Assembly (NCBI RefSeq): GCF_027111355.2 | Contig: NZ_CP114291.2 | Span: 2,914,001-2,978,000, forward strand | From: Flavobacterium eburneipallidum | Lineage (GTDB): Bacteria > Bacteroidota > Bacteroidia > Flavobacteriales > Flavobacteriaceae | Direction of reading: 5' to 3' | DNA: 64,000 nucleotides | Part shown: positions 1 through 9,439 of the stretch, in pieces | Numbering within the stretch: position 1 is the first letter of the stretch | Layout: each line of letters opens with the position of its first letter | The notes under the pieces: model-generated | Told to the model about the DNA's origin: nothing | The model's input: the letters and a program-made list of their open reading frames with translations, nothing else | Database searches by the model: none | Translations under genes and position numbers: made by a program

Positions 1-87
1 GCTATTGTCAATAAGTTCTTTATCGGAGCTACAGGCCGATAAAAACAGGAAACCGACAAAAACGGCAATTAATTTTAAATGTTTCAT
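1..87 (-). CDS. lipoprotein, N-terminal part only
   Basis: This is the start of a minus-strand gene that runs off the left edge of the window. The visible 29 codons give a signal peptide with a hydrophobic core and a lipobox (LSAC-SS), so the mature protein should be lipidated on cysteine about residue 19. It lies 54 bp downstream of the PL11 lyase on the same strand, so it probably belongs to the same pectin-utilisation transcript. The mature domain is out of view and its function cannot be told. Confidence 0.7.
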   Translation of the reverse strand, partial: MKHLKLIAVFVGFLFLSACSSDKELIDNS

Positions 88-141
88 AATAAATTTAGTT
101 TTATTAATAGTTAGTTAGTTTAAATTTGAATTACACGAATT

Positions 142-2352
142 TTATTCCTTAATCAATTTAATAGATGAAGTTCCTTTTTCTGATTTTACAGTAATAATAT
201 ATAAACCTAATGCTGTGGATATTTGTCCAACTTCAACCTGATTTTCTCCTTTTCCAGATCCTACTTCTGAACCTAAAGTGTTGTGAATAGTGTAAGTAAA
301 CTGTCCTTCCGCTTTAATTGTAAAAGTTTGACTGGTAGGATTCGGATAGAGAATAGCGTTAGCTGAAGATTTTGAATTTGAAAAATCTTGGTTCGATAAA
401 TTTGCACCTGCAGTAACTACATTTGGTTTTGTTTGGGCATCCATATCTACTCCCAAATAAAAACTTGGATGAGGCGGTTGGTTGTAAGCAGAGTTTTGCC
501 AAGCAATAGCAGTTCTGTATTGTGTATCGTGCATTAAAGTGTATAATTTATGGGTAGTAGGAATATTGGTCGTGTAAATTCGGATAGAAGTATTGTCGTC
601 CTTTCGGAAGATAACTTCTTCTCTCCAATCTCCAAAGAGGTCGGCACTCAAGCTAGGGGTTGCTTTGGTGGTGTTGTTTGAAGAATACCCAGTCGCAGTT
701 AACATATTACTAGTTCTGCCATTTATGTAATCCCATTTGTCTATTTTGTTTGAATCTAATAATTCTCTATTCAAATCAGCATCCCACCAAATTGAAAAAT
801 TCTGCGTAGGCTTTTTATTGCTGATAAGGTTTCCTTTACAGTCCATTAAATAGTTTGTTGTAGTAGTAACGCCAGCAGCATCCTTTACACCAGCGCTACC
901 AAAACATTCATATCCTTTGTAGCGTGGGTCAATATCTGCTGCATTGCAACGACCTACATCTGTATTTGCGGGTATGCCCCAAATTGTTGCTCCTGTTTGG
1001 GCGTCTAAGAAAACCAGACCATTCGTTTTGTATTTAGCAGGTTCTTCCAGACATTGCCATATTTCTTGTCCAGGACGATCCGGATCCATATCACTCATAT
1101 GTAACGCATCTCCATGACCCAAGGTGTTGGCAAATAATTTTGTACCATCGTCATTAATACCGCTCGAGCCATTGAATATCTCGTCTTTGCCGTCTCCATC
1201 TACATCACCTACTGTCATTTGATGATTTCCCATACCTGCATAAGTCGAATTCCCTGAAGTACTGCTGTCAAAAATCCATCTTTGGGAAAGGGTATTGTTT
1301 CGCCAATCCCAAGCAACGCGTACCAATCTGGTGTAATAGCCACGACCCATTACTAGACTAGGTTTTGACCCGTCAAGATAAGCGATGGCAGCAACAAAAC
1401 GTTCCGAACGACCACCATAACTATCACCCCAAGAGGATACCGTTCCGCGTGCAGGCAAATAATTAGTTGAAGCCATTGCTTTTCCCGTTAGTCCGTTAAA
1501 AACAGTCAAAAATTCAGGACCTGATATGACAGCTCCATAAGGGCTTCCAGATGTAGTTGTACTGCCAGTAGCGTTTCTGTAATCTGCTGATGCATCGCCA
1601 ATAACTATCCCAGCTCCATCTATGGATCCATCTGCTGTTCTGCAAGCCATTTCAGCTTTACCGTCCGAATCCAGATCGTACACCATAAATTGGGTGTAAT
1701 GTGCACCAGCACGGATATTTTTTCCCAAGTCAATTCTCCATAGACGAGTTCCGTCCAACCGGTAGCAATCGATATAGACATTGCCCGTAAAGCCAGGTTG
1801 GGAATTGTCTTTTGAGTTGGATGGATCCCATTTTACGAAGATTTCATATTGTCCATCACCATCTACGTCACCCACGCTGCAATCATTTACGCTATAGGTG
1901 TAAGATCCACTTACGTTGGTTCCTCCAGGGGGTACTTGCATAGCTATGTCCAAATACTGGTTGGTCCATACTGTGGCAGTTTCTGATTCAGGTTGTTCGA
2001 CTCCATTAATAATTGCACGAATAGTATAAGCTCCATTAGTATTGATGTTGTGAGTAAAATTGGTGCTTGTTATAAAAGGACTTCCTGTTACTTTTACTCC
2101 GTCACAATATAAATTATAACTTACATCGGTGGGTTCAGTTCCCAGCATTCTCCATCCAACATAGACTTGATTAGTATTTAAGCGTATGACTACTAAACCA
2201 CGATTGAGCTTTTCAACAGTTCGCTGAGCTTGCATCTGAGTTGTAATTCCTAATAGGAACAATAGAATAATTGATATTTTTTTGAGTGAATTCTGGGTAG
2301 TTTTTTTCTGTTTTTTTAGTTCTGAATACATAATTGTCGGTTTATTGGTCAT
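142..2352 (-). CDS. rhamnogalacturonan lyase, PL11 family, T9SS tail
   Basis: This is a 736-residue secreted polysaccharide lyase expected to cleave the rhamnosyl-galacturonate backbone of rhamnogalacturonan I by beta-elimination. Residues about 20-43 form a signal peptide ending in MQAQ. The mature protein begins with the family-typical VEKLNRGLVV segment and then shows many DxDxDG-type calcium-binding loops (DVDGDGQYE, DLDSDGKAE, DVDGDGKDE) spaced along a beta-propeller, as in PL11. The last ~70 residues (LYPNPTSQTF onward, ending in SIKLIKE) are a type IX secretion sorting domain, so the enzyme is probably exported to the cell surface. It follows the GH95 gene by 124 bp in the same direction. 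A start at M8 (MYSEL) is also possible. Confidence 0.9.
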   Translation of the reverse strand: MTNKPTIMYSELKKQKKTTQNSLKKISIILLFLLGITTQMQAQRTVEKLNRGLVVIRLNTNQVYVGWRMLGTEPTDVSYNLYCDGVKVTGSPFITSTNFTHNINTNGAYTIRAIINGVEQPESETATVWTNQYLDIAMQVPPGGTNVSGSYTYSVNDCSVGDVDGDGQYEIFVKWDPSNSKDNSQPGFTGNVYIDCYRLDGTRLWRIDLGKNIRAGAHYTQFMVYDLDSDGKAEMACRTADGSIDGAGIVIGDASADYRNATGSTTTSGSPYGAVISGPEFLTVFNGLTGKAMASTNYLPARGTVSSWGDSYGGRSERFVAAIAYLDGSKPSLVMGRGYYTRLVRVAWDWRNNTLSQRWIFDSSTSGNSTYAGMGNHQMTVGDVDGDGKDEIFNGSSGINDDGTKLFANTLGHGDALHMSDMDPDRPGQEIWQCLEEPAKYKTNGLVFLDAQTGATIWGIPANTDVGRCNAADIDPRYKGYECFGSAGVKDAAGVTTTTNYLMDCKGNLISNKKPTQNFSIWWDADLNRELLDSNKIDKWDYINGRTSNMLTATGYSSNNTTKATPSLSADLFGDWREEVIFRKDDNTSIRIYTTNIPTTHKLYTLMHDTQYRTAIAWQNSAYNQPPHPSFYLGVDMDAQTKPNVVTAGANLSNQDFSNSKSSANAILYPNPTSQTFTIKAEGQFTYTIHNTLGSEVGSGKGENQVEVGQISTALGLYIITVKSEKGTSSIKLIKE

Positions 2353-2476
2353 AAATTAAAAGTGGCTAGTTAATTTGTTGTCTGTGCTGATTCATTCATT
2401 TTCGTACATATACTTCATGAACAAAAAGTCAGAAAATTTCTACTATATAAAATATTTAAATTCGGAATAAAATAAA

Positions 2477-5008
2477 TTATTCTGCTAAAGTGAAAGTATA
2501 TGAACTTCCTTCTTGTGTATCAGCATCATATTCAAAAACTATTGGAACATTAGCCCCATTAAAAGCGGCCTGTGGAGAAATTACGGGCTTTTCCACAGGT
2601 TGGAATTTAAAGAAATGATTAGGATTCTCCCCCTTTGCTTTCAAGATTGAATTCCCGCCTAATTTATCATAGCTTCTCAATCTAAGATTTCCTCCCAAAT
2701 TTGATTTTATGGTCAAGGACTTTATCTTCCCATTCTTCCATTCCATATTTTCTATTTCAAAACCACCCCGAGCTCTTAAACCAGATATGGAACCTTTTGA
2801 CCAAGCATCTGGTAATGCTGGCAATAAAAATACCGCTCCGTCATGGCTTTGCAACAACATTTCGGCTATCCCTGCAGTACATCCAAAATTACCATCAATT
2901 TGAAATGGCGGATGAGCATCAAACATATTTGTGTAAGTACCTCCATCTGGATCCTTTATGGTAGCGTTTGCAGGTTTCAAATTAAGTTGATTTTTAATCA
3001 ATTGATAAGCATGATTGCCATCTAGATAACGCGCCCATAAACAAACTTTCCACCCCATTGACCAACCACGACTTGCATCACCTTTTCCAACAAGTGTATT
3101 CCTGGAAGCTTCAAAAAGTTCAGGAGTTTTGAATGGAGAAATTTCTCTTCCGGGAAAAACACCCCAAAGATGTGATACATGACGATGGGCATCATTTTTT
3201 TTATCCCAATCTTCTAGCCATTCTTGTAACTGGGTAAACTTCCCTATATGCATTGGAGGCAATTGAGATCGTATGTCTTTCAGTTGAACAGAAAAATAAC
3301 TATCTATTTCTAAAATTTTGGCAGCATCAATCGTGTTGGACAACAAATCAAAAATCATTTGATTATCCATTGTTACTCCAGAAAAAACATTACATCTTTC
3401 TTTACCGATAGTTCCGTCAGCATTTACAACTTCATAAGATTGCAAACCTGGAGTATGTTCAGGAGAAATTGAGGGTGAGGCTACAAGATAACCGGTTTTT
3501 TTATCCTTAACTAAAAAGTCCTGATAAAATTCACAAGCACTTTTCAAAATTGGATATATCTCATTTAGGTATTTCTTGTCTCCAGAAAAAAGAAACTTTT
3601 CCCATAAATGCGCAGCAAACCACGCATTACAAGTCGGCCATATCCCAGCGGTTTTATCTACAGCACCAGTCATACGCCACAAATCCGTATTGTGATGAAG
3701 TGTCCACCCCCTGCTGCCATACATCTCAGAAGCAGATTGTTTTCCAGTAACGCTTACATCTTTAATTAACTGAATGAATGGGTCATGGCATTCGCTTAGG
3801 TTCGTTACTTCAGCAGGCCAATAGTTCATTTCCACATTTATATTGGTGGTATATTTACTATCCCAAGCAGGATATTGACCTGCGTTAGGGTTCCATATTC
3901 CTTGCAAGTTAGCTGGTTGTGTTCCAGGTTGCGAAGAGGATATCAATAAATAGCGACCAAACTGAAAGTACATTGCCGCTAATGCTGGGTCATCACTTTT
4001 GGAAAATTCTGCAATTCGTTGATCAGTAGGTTTTAACACTTGATCAGTCTTACCCAGATTAAATTGAACTCTATTGAATTGTTTTTGGTATGCAAAAATA
4101 TGATCGGCTTTGGCCTTTTCGTATTTTTTTGAAAATTTAGACATATACTCTTTTGCCTGTTTTTCAGCATCACCCGAAATATCCTTGTAATTCTTGAAAT
4201 TTGTTGCCACAGAAATGTAAATAGTTACCTCGTCTGCATTTTTAACAGAAATACTTTTTGAGTCTGTTAGTCGAGTCCCACCTTCAGATTCAACTTTGAC
4301 CTGCGCATTAAAATTCAATAAATTAGGAATATTTTCCTCTTTATCTTTTGTGCATTTTCCATTAACCAAGAGGAATTTATCTTGACCAAGAGGAACTTCT
4401 GTAACCACTTTGACCATTTGTGTTTTTAATGGCCCAACAAAAGAGGTGTTTAAGGAAATTTTTCCTTTTTGATTTGATGTTAAGCGAATAATAATTAATT
4501 GGTCAGGATAGGAAGTAAACACTTCTCGTTGGTATTCAACTCCATCAACTTTATATTTGGTTTTTGCGATAGCAGTTTTCAAATCCAATTCCCTGTAATA
4601 ATCGGTAAATTTCTCATGATCTGGAACAGTTAAAATTAGATTTCCTATTGATTGATAAGCCTGGCCATGAGATGTAATTTTACGATCGGCAATAATATCA
4701 TTAAGAGACAGTTTCTGGGCATCTATATAATTCTCGTCTTCAATATATTTTTGAATTTTTTTTAAACTATTTTTTGAATTTGGATTGACATTTTGATAAG
4801 GGCTTCCTGACCAAAAAGTATCTTCATTAATTTGGATGGTATCGCACTGGGGCACACCATAAAACATAGCACCTAATCTACCATTACCTAGTGGTAAAGC
4901 ATCCGTCCAAGCTTTTGATGGTTTATTATACCAAAGTTTTAGATTTTCTTGCGCAAATGAATTCAAAAATGTTAGGGTACATATTGATACTAGCAATAGT
5001 TTTTTCAT
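2477..5008 (-). CDS. GH95 glycoside hydrolase (alpha-L-fucosidase/L-galactosidase type)
   Basis: This 843-residue enzyme has a signal peptide (residues 1-19, ending SFAQ) and the full GH95 layout: an N-terminal beta-sandwich opening with [12 protein letters not shown] and [10 protein letters not shown], an (alpha/alpha)6 barrel with the [12 protein letters not shown] segment that carries the catalytic asparagines of the family, PSISPEH around the expected catalytic acid, and [13 protein letters not shown] with the conserved aspartate. GH95 enzymes remove terminal alpha-L-fucose or alpha-L-galactose. With pectin enzymes around it, side chains of rhamnogalacturonan are likely substrates, but this is inference. 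There is no T9SS tail, so the enzyme is probably periplasmic. A paralogue lies at 9440-11917. Confidence 0.9.
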   Translation of the reverse strand: MKKLLLVSICTLTFLNSFAQENLKLWYNKPSKAWTDALPLGNGRLGAMFYGVPQCDTIQINEDTFWSGSPYQNVNPNSKNSLKKIQKYIEDENYIDAQKLSLNDIIADRKITSHGQAYQSIGNLILTVPDHEKFTDYYRELDLKTAIAKTKYKVDGVEYQREVFTSYPDQLIIIRLTSNQKGKISLNTSFVGPLKTQMVKVVTEVPLGQDKFLLVNGKCTKDKEENIPNLLNFNAQVKVESEGGTRLTDSKSISVKNADEVTIYISVATNFKNYKDISGDAEKQAKEYMSKFSKKYEKAKADHIFAYQKQFNRVQFNLGKTDQVLKPTDQRIAEFSKSDDPALAAMYFQFGRYLLISSSQPGTQPANLQGIWNPNAGQYPAWDSKYTTNINVEMNYWPAEVTNLSECHDPFIQLIKDVSVTGKQSASEMYGSRGWTLHHNTDLWRMTGAVDKTAGIWPTCNAWFAAHLWEKFLFSGDKKYLNEIYPILKSACEFYQDFLVKDKKTGYLVASPSISPEHTPGLQSYEVVNADGTIGKERCNVFSGVTMDNQMIFDLLSNTIDAAKILEIDSYFSVQLKDIRSQLPPMHIGKFTQLQEWLEDWDKKNDAHRHVSHLWGVFPGREISPFKTPELFEASRNTLVGKGDASRGWSMGWKVCLWARYLDGNHAYQLIKNQLNLKPANATIKDPDGGTYTNMFDAHPPFQIDGNFGCTAGIAEMLLQSHDGAVFLLPALPDAWSKGSISGLRARGGFEIENMEWKNGKIKSLTIKSNLGGNLRLRSYDKLGGNSILKAKGENPNHFFKFQPVEKPVISPQAAFNGANVPIVFEYDADTQEGSSYTFTLAE

Positions 5009-5163
5009 GATTCTTTTTATAAAAATTTTATTAGTTAAAGGGTTCCCAATGTTCTGCTCTTTAAGAACACTTTTTAATAAATGAGCTTACTTCAGTAAGA
5101 AGTAAGCCCATATATTGCTGATCAATTAGCCAATTTGACATGCCAATATTCTCAAGATTTATT

Positions 5164-8100
5164 TTAAAGTTTTAAAAATTTGACCACTTTTTTATCCAAC
5201 CCATTTTGATAGATTAAAATATATGCACCAACGCTCAAATCTGAAATATCGATGGCAGACTGCAATGATCCCGAAACTGGAGATACCTGTTTAAGAATTC
5301 GACCATCATAACTGATGATACTCAAACTTGCACCTTTTTGTGAGGTTGAATAATTAACCATTATTTTTCCATTGATGGATGGGTTTGGGAATACAGTAAG
5401 CGTTTTTTTATCGGAATTAAACGAAAGTAAATCTAGATTAATGGAATTTCCGCTCATGACACTGATAGCACCAAAGGAAGTGATTCCTGACGCACTTGCA
5501 GTATAAGGACTGACTTCAGTTCCGCTTCCTCCAAGAACCGCTGCATTACTTTCCCATGCGTTAGCTCCCGTTTTGTTTATCAAAGAGAATGAGGCATCTG
5601 AAGTATTAAATGTGCCATTGTCCGCACCAAGCCATTGTGTTTTCACTGAAAGATTGGCTCCAGCTGTTTCTGCATTGACTGTCCATTGTTTGTTTATTGC
5701 CTTGTCAACAGGAACATCCAACATATTTTTAACCGAAACAGAAAAATTACCTGCTACCCCTGAATTATTCAAAATTATTGGATTTGCAATGATTGAACCA
5801 ACTGATCCAACTGGAAATTTTACATCTGTAGCTCCTACTTTTCGTTTTAAAACACCACTGCCTGTGGTAATAAAAAATTTATTTCCAGTATCAAAAGTAG
5901 TAGCTCTGGTTGCATCTACAATTCCACCATCAGCAATAGTAAGATATACTTTTCCAATCTCTGGAGTACCAGAGGTTGTTGTTATGGCCTTAAAACCTCC
6001 TGTTCCTAGTATTAAAGCTCCATTTACGGTCAAGCTTACTGTTGGGTCTGTAGATCCTGTAGCTTCATAAGGTATAAATGAACTGGTACTGGTGCTTGCG
6101 CTCATATCTAAAGTACCATTAACAACATAAGTATATTTACCATATTTTGGATAATTAGTGGATGTGGCTGTAGATCCTGAACTATGCAAGGCTTTGGCGA
6201 CAACTGTTTTTCCTGCATTGATGATAAAAGTAATATTATTGACATTTTGGTTGCTTGAATTACCGTAAAGAGCATTTATATTGTTGGTAACATTCATGTT
6301 CTGGTCAATATTCAAAGTCGCATTTTGTAACTCGGCTAATGTATTTAAGCTGTTAAGCAAATATGTACCTGTACCTGATATCGTTGCAACAGCAGTCGCT
6401 GCAGTATTTGAGTAGGTAAGACTAATTCTATCTGTTGTATTGGTTCCTATGCTCCCGTTGTTGACAATATCGGAAAGAAAACGCAAACTCGAATTTGCCG
6501 TGGCGTTCAATATGGCATTTGTTTCAACAACTAATGCGTTTACACTAGAAAGAGAAGTAATGGTAACGGTATGCCCGCTTTTGATGGTAACATTTGAATT
6601 GGAGTGTGAAGTTCCAAATGGTACATTTTCCCATGTACTGTTTGAAGCATTATATTTTTCCCAAATGGAAGCAGGCAGAGTCGGATAATTAGTATTCGTC
6701 GCAACAGCCACCGTCGGATTTCCACTATAACCTGTACCTCCGTTGGTTACTGTAATAGACGTTATTTTTCCTCCTGATACTACAGCAGTAGCAGTAGCTC
6801 CAGAACCTGACCCTCCACTAATTATTATACTTGGCGGATTGGCATCATCAAAACCTGATGGACTACCTGTAACAGTTATGCCTGTTATCACATTGCTAGC
6901 CTTGACAACAGAGTAAGTAATATTGTTAGCCCAAATACCGGAACCTTTTGATCGATAATCACCATTTAAAGGAATAGCAGGATCTACTGTTACCACATCA
7001 CTTTTATTGACCTCTGAACCTTTTGATGCTTCAACATAATAATGATAGGCACTTCCAACTGGAGGTAATACATCCGAAAACTGATTTGCTATCGTTACAT
7101 CACTATTGATTGTATAATTTTTTATCGGAGTATAAGAAGCCTTGTTGTCAGTACTTCTGTAAAGGGTGTAGGTAACACCACTTACTGGCCAAGCTAAATT
7201 GAACAGAAATGCAACTTGAGAAGTGGTTCTTTTAGCTCTGAAGTTAGTGAGCGCAATCACTGGAGTGAAATTGTTTCCAGCAGGAAGATCTGACCAAACT
7301 GCATAGGGATCCCAGCTTCCAAAGAAATTAGAATTCACATAATAAGGAGCGGCTTCAGCATCTGATAATTGTTTTGACCACGAAAGTCTTTTACTTACAT
7401 CAATAAGAGAACCATCAAATCCTACGCTTTTGTATTCAGCATAAGTTATAGTACTGGTATTTGTTCCAGCATCCCAAACAGACCAACCTGTAGGAGCAAC
7501 AGAAGTACTCATCTTGGTGTTCAAGAAAACGGTTTTGTTACCCGCCCTATTGGCTTCTAAAGTCCCAGCATCATTCTGCCAAGGACGGCCAAGACTATAA
7601 ACAGTCACTCCATTATTAGCGGGTATGATACAATCCCTAAATATCTGTCCATAAGCTTGTGATTGAGGAGTGTTGGCCGCTGTGACAATTCCCCCACTTG
7701 ATCCATCTACTCGGTCTCTTCCATAAATCACGCAATAGTCAAAAACTGCAATCGCTGATCCATAAATAAAATCAGTATTACCATCAATGTAACAATTTTT
7801 GTAATATACACGTTTCCCATTTCCTGGATGATATACTGTATCTTGACCACTTATAAACCTGCAATTATAAAATACAGCTCTATCTCCAATCGTTTTTATT
7901 GCCAAAGACTGGGGACCGTCTGATAAATAACCTTGAGAATTTTCAAGAGTCAGCCCCATCAGCATACAATCGTTAGAATTGATAGTAAGAGTTGTTGTTC
8001 CTCCTAGACCATCTCCATAACTCAAAATAGTGTTTGCTGGGTTTTCACCAATTAATTCAATAAAAGGTTTTGTTGAAGGTATATTAAGCTGTCCGATATA

Positions 8101-8304
8101 TTTTCCATTCTTAATATATATCTTATATGGAGTTGTACGCCCAGTAGGTGCAGCATCAATGGCTGCCTGAACATTGGTATAATCTCCGCTTCCATCTTTT
8201 GATACAATTTTATCATATTGGGCAAAAACGGAAAGATTTAACATCATAAAAAAGAGGATAAATAATCCTATTTTACATTTTGGTTTTTTTAATAATTTTT
8301 TCAT
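5164..8304 (-). CDS. multidomain pectin methylesterase (CE8) with T9SS tail
   Basis: This is a 1046-residue secreted protein. After a signal peptide (about 1-28), residues about 30-345 form a CE8 beta-helix esterase. It has the family sites QDTVY (Asp155), GNTDFIYG (Asp178) and LGRPWQ, so hydrolysis of methyl esters on homogalacturonan is expected. Residues about 350-440 look like an FN3-type sandwich. A glycine-rich stretch follows (ISGGSGSGATATAVV, NGGTGYSGNP). Residues about 550-950 are Ser/Thr/Asn-rich beta repeats resembling adhesin-like spacers. The C-terminus (VFPNPSINGK ... VVKFLKL) is a type IX sorting domain. It sits between GH95 and the short CE8 gene on one strand. The length is about three times that of an ordinary CE8. 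Confidence 0.88.
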   Translation of the reverse strand: MKKLLKKPKCKIGLFILFFMMLNLSVFAQYDKIVSKDGSGDYTNVQAAIDAAPTGRTTPYKIYIKNGKYIGQLNIPSTKPFIELIGENPANTILSYGDGLGGTTTLTINSNDCMLMGLTLENSQGYLSDGPQSLAIKTIGDRAVFYNCRFISGQDTVYHPGNGKRVYYKNCYIDGNTDFIYGSAIAVFDYCVIYGRDRVDGSSGGIVTAANTPQSQAYGQIFRDCIIPANNGVTVYSLGRPWQNDAGTLEANRAGNKTVFLNTKMSTSVAPTGWSVWDAGTNTSTITYAEYKSVGFDGSLIDVSKRLSWSKQLSDAEAAPYYVNSNFFGSWDPYAVWSDLPAGNNFTPVIALTNFRAKRTTSQVAFLFNLAWPVSGVTYTLYRSTDNKASYTPIKNYTINSDVTIANQFSDVLPPVGSAYHYYVEASKGSEVNKSDVVTVDPAIPLNGDYRSKGSGIWANNITYSVVKASNVITGITVTGSPSGFDDANPPSIIISGGSGSGATATAVVSGGKITSITVTNGGTGYSGNPTVAVATNTNYPTLPASIWEKYNASNSTWENVPFGTSHSNSNVTIKSGHTVTITSLSSVNALVVETNAILNATANSSLRFLSDIVNNGSIGTNTTDRISLTYSNTAATAVATISGTGTYLLNSLNTLAELQNATLNIDQNMNVTNNINALYGNSSNQNVNNITFIINAGKTVVAKALHSSGSTATSTNYPKYGKYTYVVNGTLDMSASTSTSSFIPYEATGSTDPTVSLTVNGALILGTGGFKAITTTSGTPEIGKVYLTIADGGIVDATRATTFDTGNKFFITTGSGVLKRKVGATDVKFPVGSVGSIIANPIILNNSGVAGNFSVSVKNMLDVPVDKAINKQWTVNAETAGANLSVKTQWLGADNGTFNTSDASFSLINKTGANAWESNAAVLGGSGTEVSPYTASASGITSFGAISVMSGNSINLDLLSFNSDKKTLTVFPNPSINGKIMVNYSTSQKGASLSIISYDGRILKQVSPVSGSLQSAIDISDLSVGAYILIYQNGLDKKVVKFLKL

Positions 8305-8374
8305 TTTAGGTTTGTTTTTTGGTTAAATATGCATTACTGTTAATAGTTTTTTCTTTTATAAATTTATCAAGACT

Positions 8375-9412
8375 TTAGTCCATAGGCTGCCAATTATCTT
8401 GCCCTTTGAGCACACTTTTTAATGAATATCGATTTACTTCTTCCGAATTAAGTTCTCGTATTCCTACCCAATTTGCACGTTTGGACATATCCGCTCCAGT
8501 TCCAGTATTTTTATACTCAAACAAATGCAAATCTTTACTTGTAGAGGCATACTGCATATTCCAAATAGTAGGCCAACCTACAGTATTAATTTCTTTTCCC
8601 ATTTCGCATTTAATCCAAGTTACTTTTGGAAAATTATGCCACGGACGACCCAAACTAACGGATTGATTATTGTCATTTTCCTTTGGACTTTTTTCAGAAA
8701 ACGTTAGTTTACATTTAAAAAAAACAAAACCATAATCTTGTTCTTTTGGTGTACTTGGTGCCGTAATCCAACCGCCACCAAAACTTCGTATTTCACAGGA
8801 ATCAAAATACCCAATACCTCCTCCATAGATATAATCAGTCCTTCCTAAAATGAGACAGCCTTTAAAGTAACTTCTTGTATGGTCTTTGGCTAAAAAAACA
8901 GTGTCTTGATACCCTAAAAAATTACAATTGACAAAAACATTTTTATCAGAAGTAATATAAATTGCTAAAGCTTGACCTACAGGACCCGCTGTATTTTGAA
9001 AAGTAATATCTTCTGCACGAAACCCATCACCTTGAATGGAAACCGTGGCCGATGTTCGAATAGCTTGTCCAGTCCATTTTGCAACATCTTCTGCTGGACA
9101 TTTATTATTTAAACCCTCTTTGCAATCATATATATGATAGGTTATTATTGTTTTTTCTCTGCTTTCACCTTTAAAAGTGATATTCTTTTTATCACTTGAC
9201 ACCAATAATTTCTCTGAATTGTATAATCCATTTTTGATAAAAATGATTGTTTGTTTTTCCTGATTCGACTCAACCGAATTAATAGCTTGTTGAATGCTTG
9301 TATAGTCACCACTTCCGTCAAGAGCAACAATTTTTGTATCTTTGGAATGAGCCACTAAAGGAGATAAAATTCCGATAATTGCGATTAAAATAAATTTGTA
9401 TATAGTTTTCAT
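8375..9412 (-). CDS. pectinesterase (CE8), single domain
   Basis: This 345-residue enzyme has a signal peptide (1-23) and a single CE8 beta-helix. The catalytic region is intact: QDTVF (Asp170), GRTDYIYGG (Asp193) and SLGRPWH for the conserved arginine and tryptophan. It should de-esterify methylated galacturonan or its fragments. Unlike its neighbour at 5164-8304 it has no spacer and no T9SS tail, so it is likely periplasmic and may act on imported oligosaccharides. Gaps of 70 bp and 27 bp to its neighbours suggest one transcript with both. Confidence 0.9.
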   Translation of the reverse strand: MKTIYKFILIAIIGILSPLVAHSKDTKIVALDGSGDYTSIQQAINSVESNQEKQTIIFIKNGLYNSEKLLVSSDKKNITFKGESREKTIITYHIYDCKEGLNNKCPAEDVAKWTGQAIRTSATVSIQGDGFRAEDITFQNTAGPVGQALAIYITSDKNVFVNCNFLGYQDTVFLAKDHTRSYFKGCLILGRTDYIYGGGIGYFDSCEIRSFGGGWITAPSTPKEQDYGFVFFKCKLTFSEKSPKENDNNQSVSLGRPWHNFPKVTWIKCEMGKEINTVGWPTIWNMQYASTSKDLHLFEYKNTGTGADMSKRANWVGIRELNSEEVNRYSLKSVLKGQDNWQPMD

Positions 9413-9439
9413 GAATTATATTAATAGAGATTTATGTAT

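Noticed and set aside
5573-6070. 165-codon plus-strand frame inside the large CE8 gene
   Set aside because: It is antisense to a beta-repeat region with biased codons; no motif is present and the minus-strand frame is clearly real.
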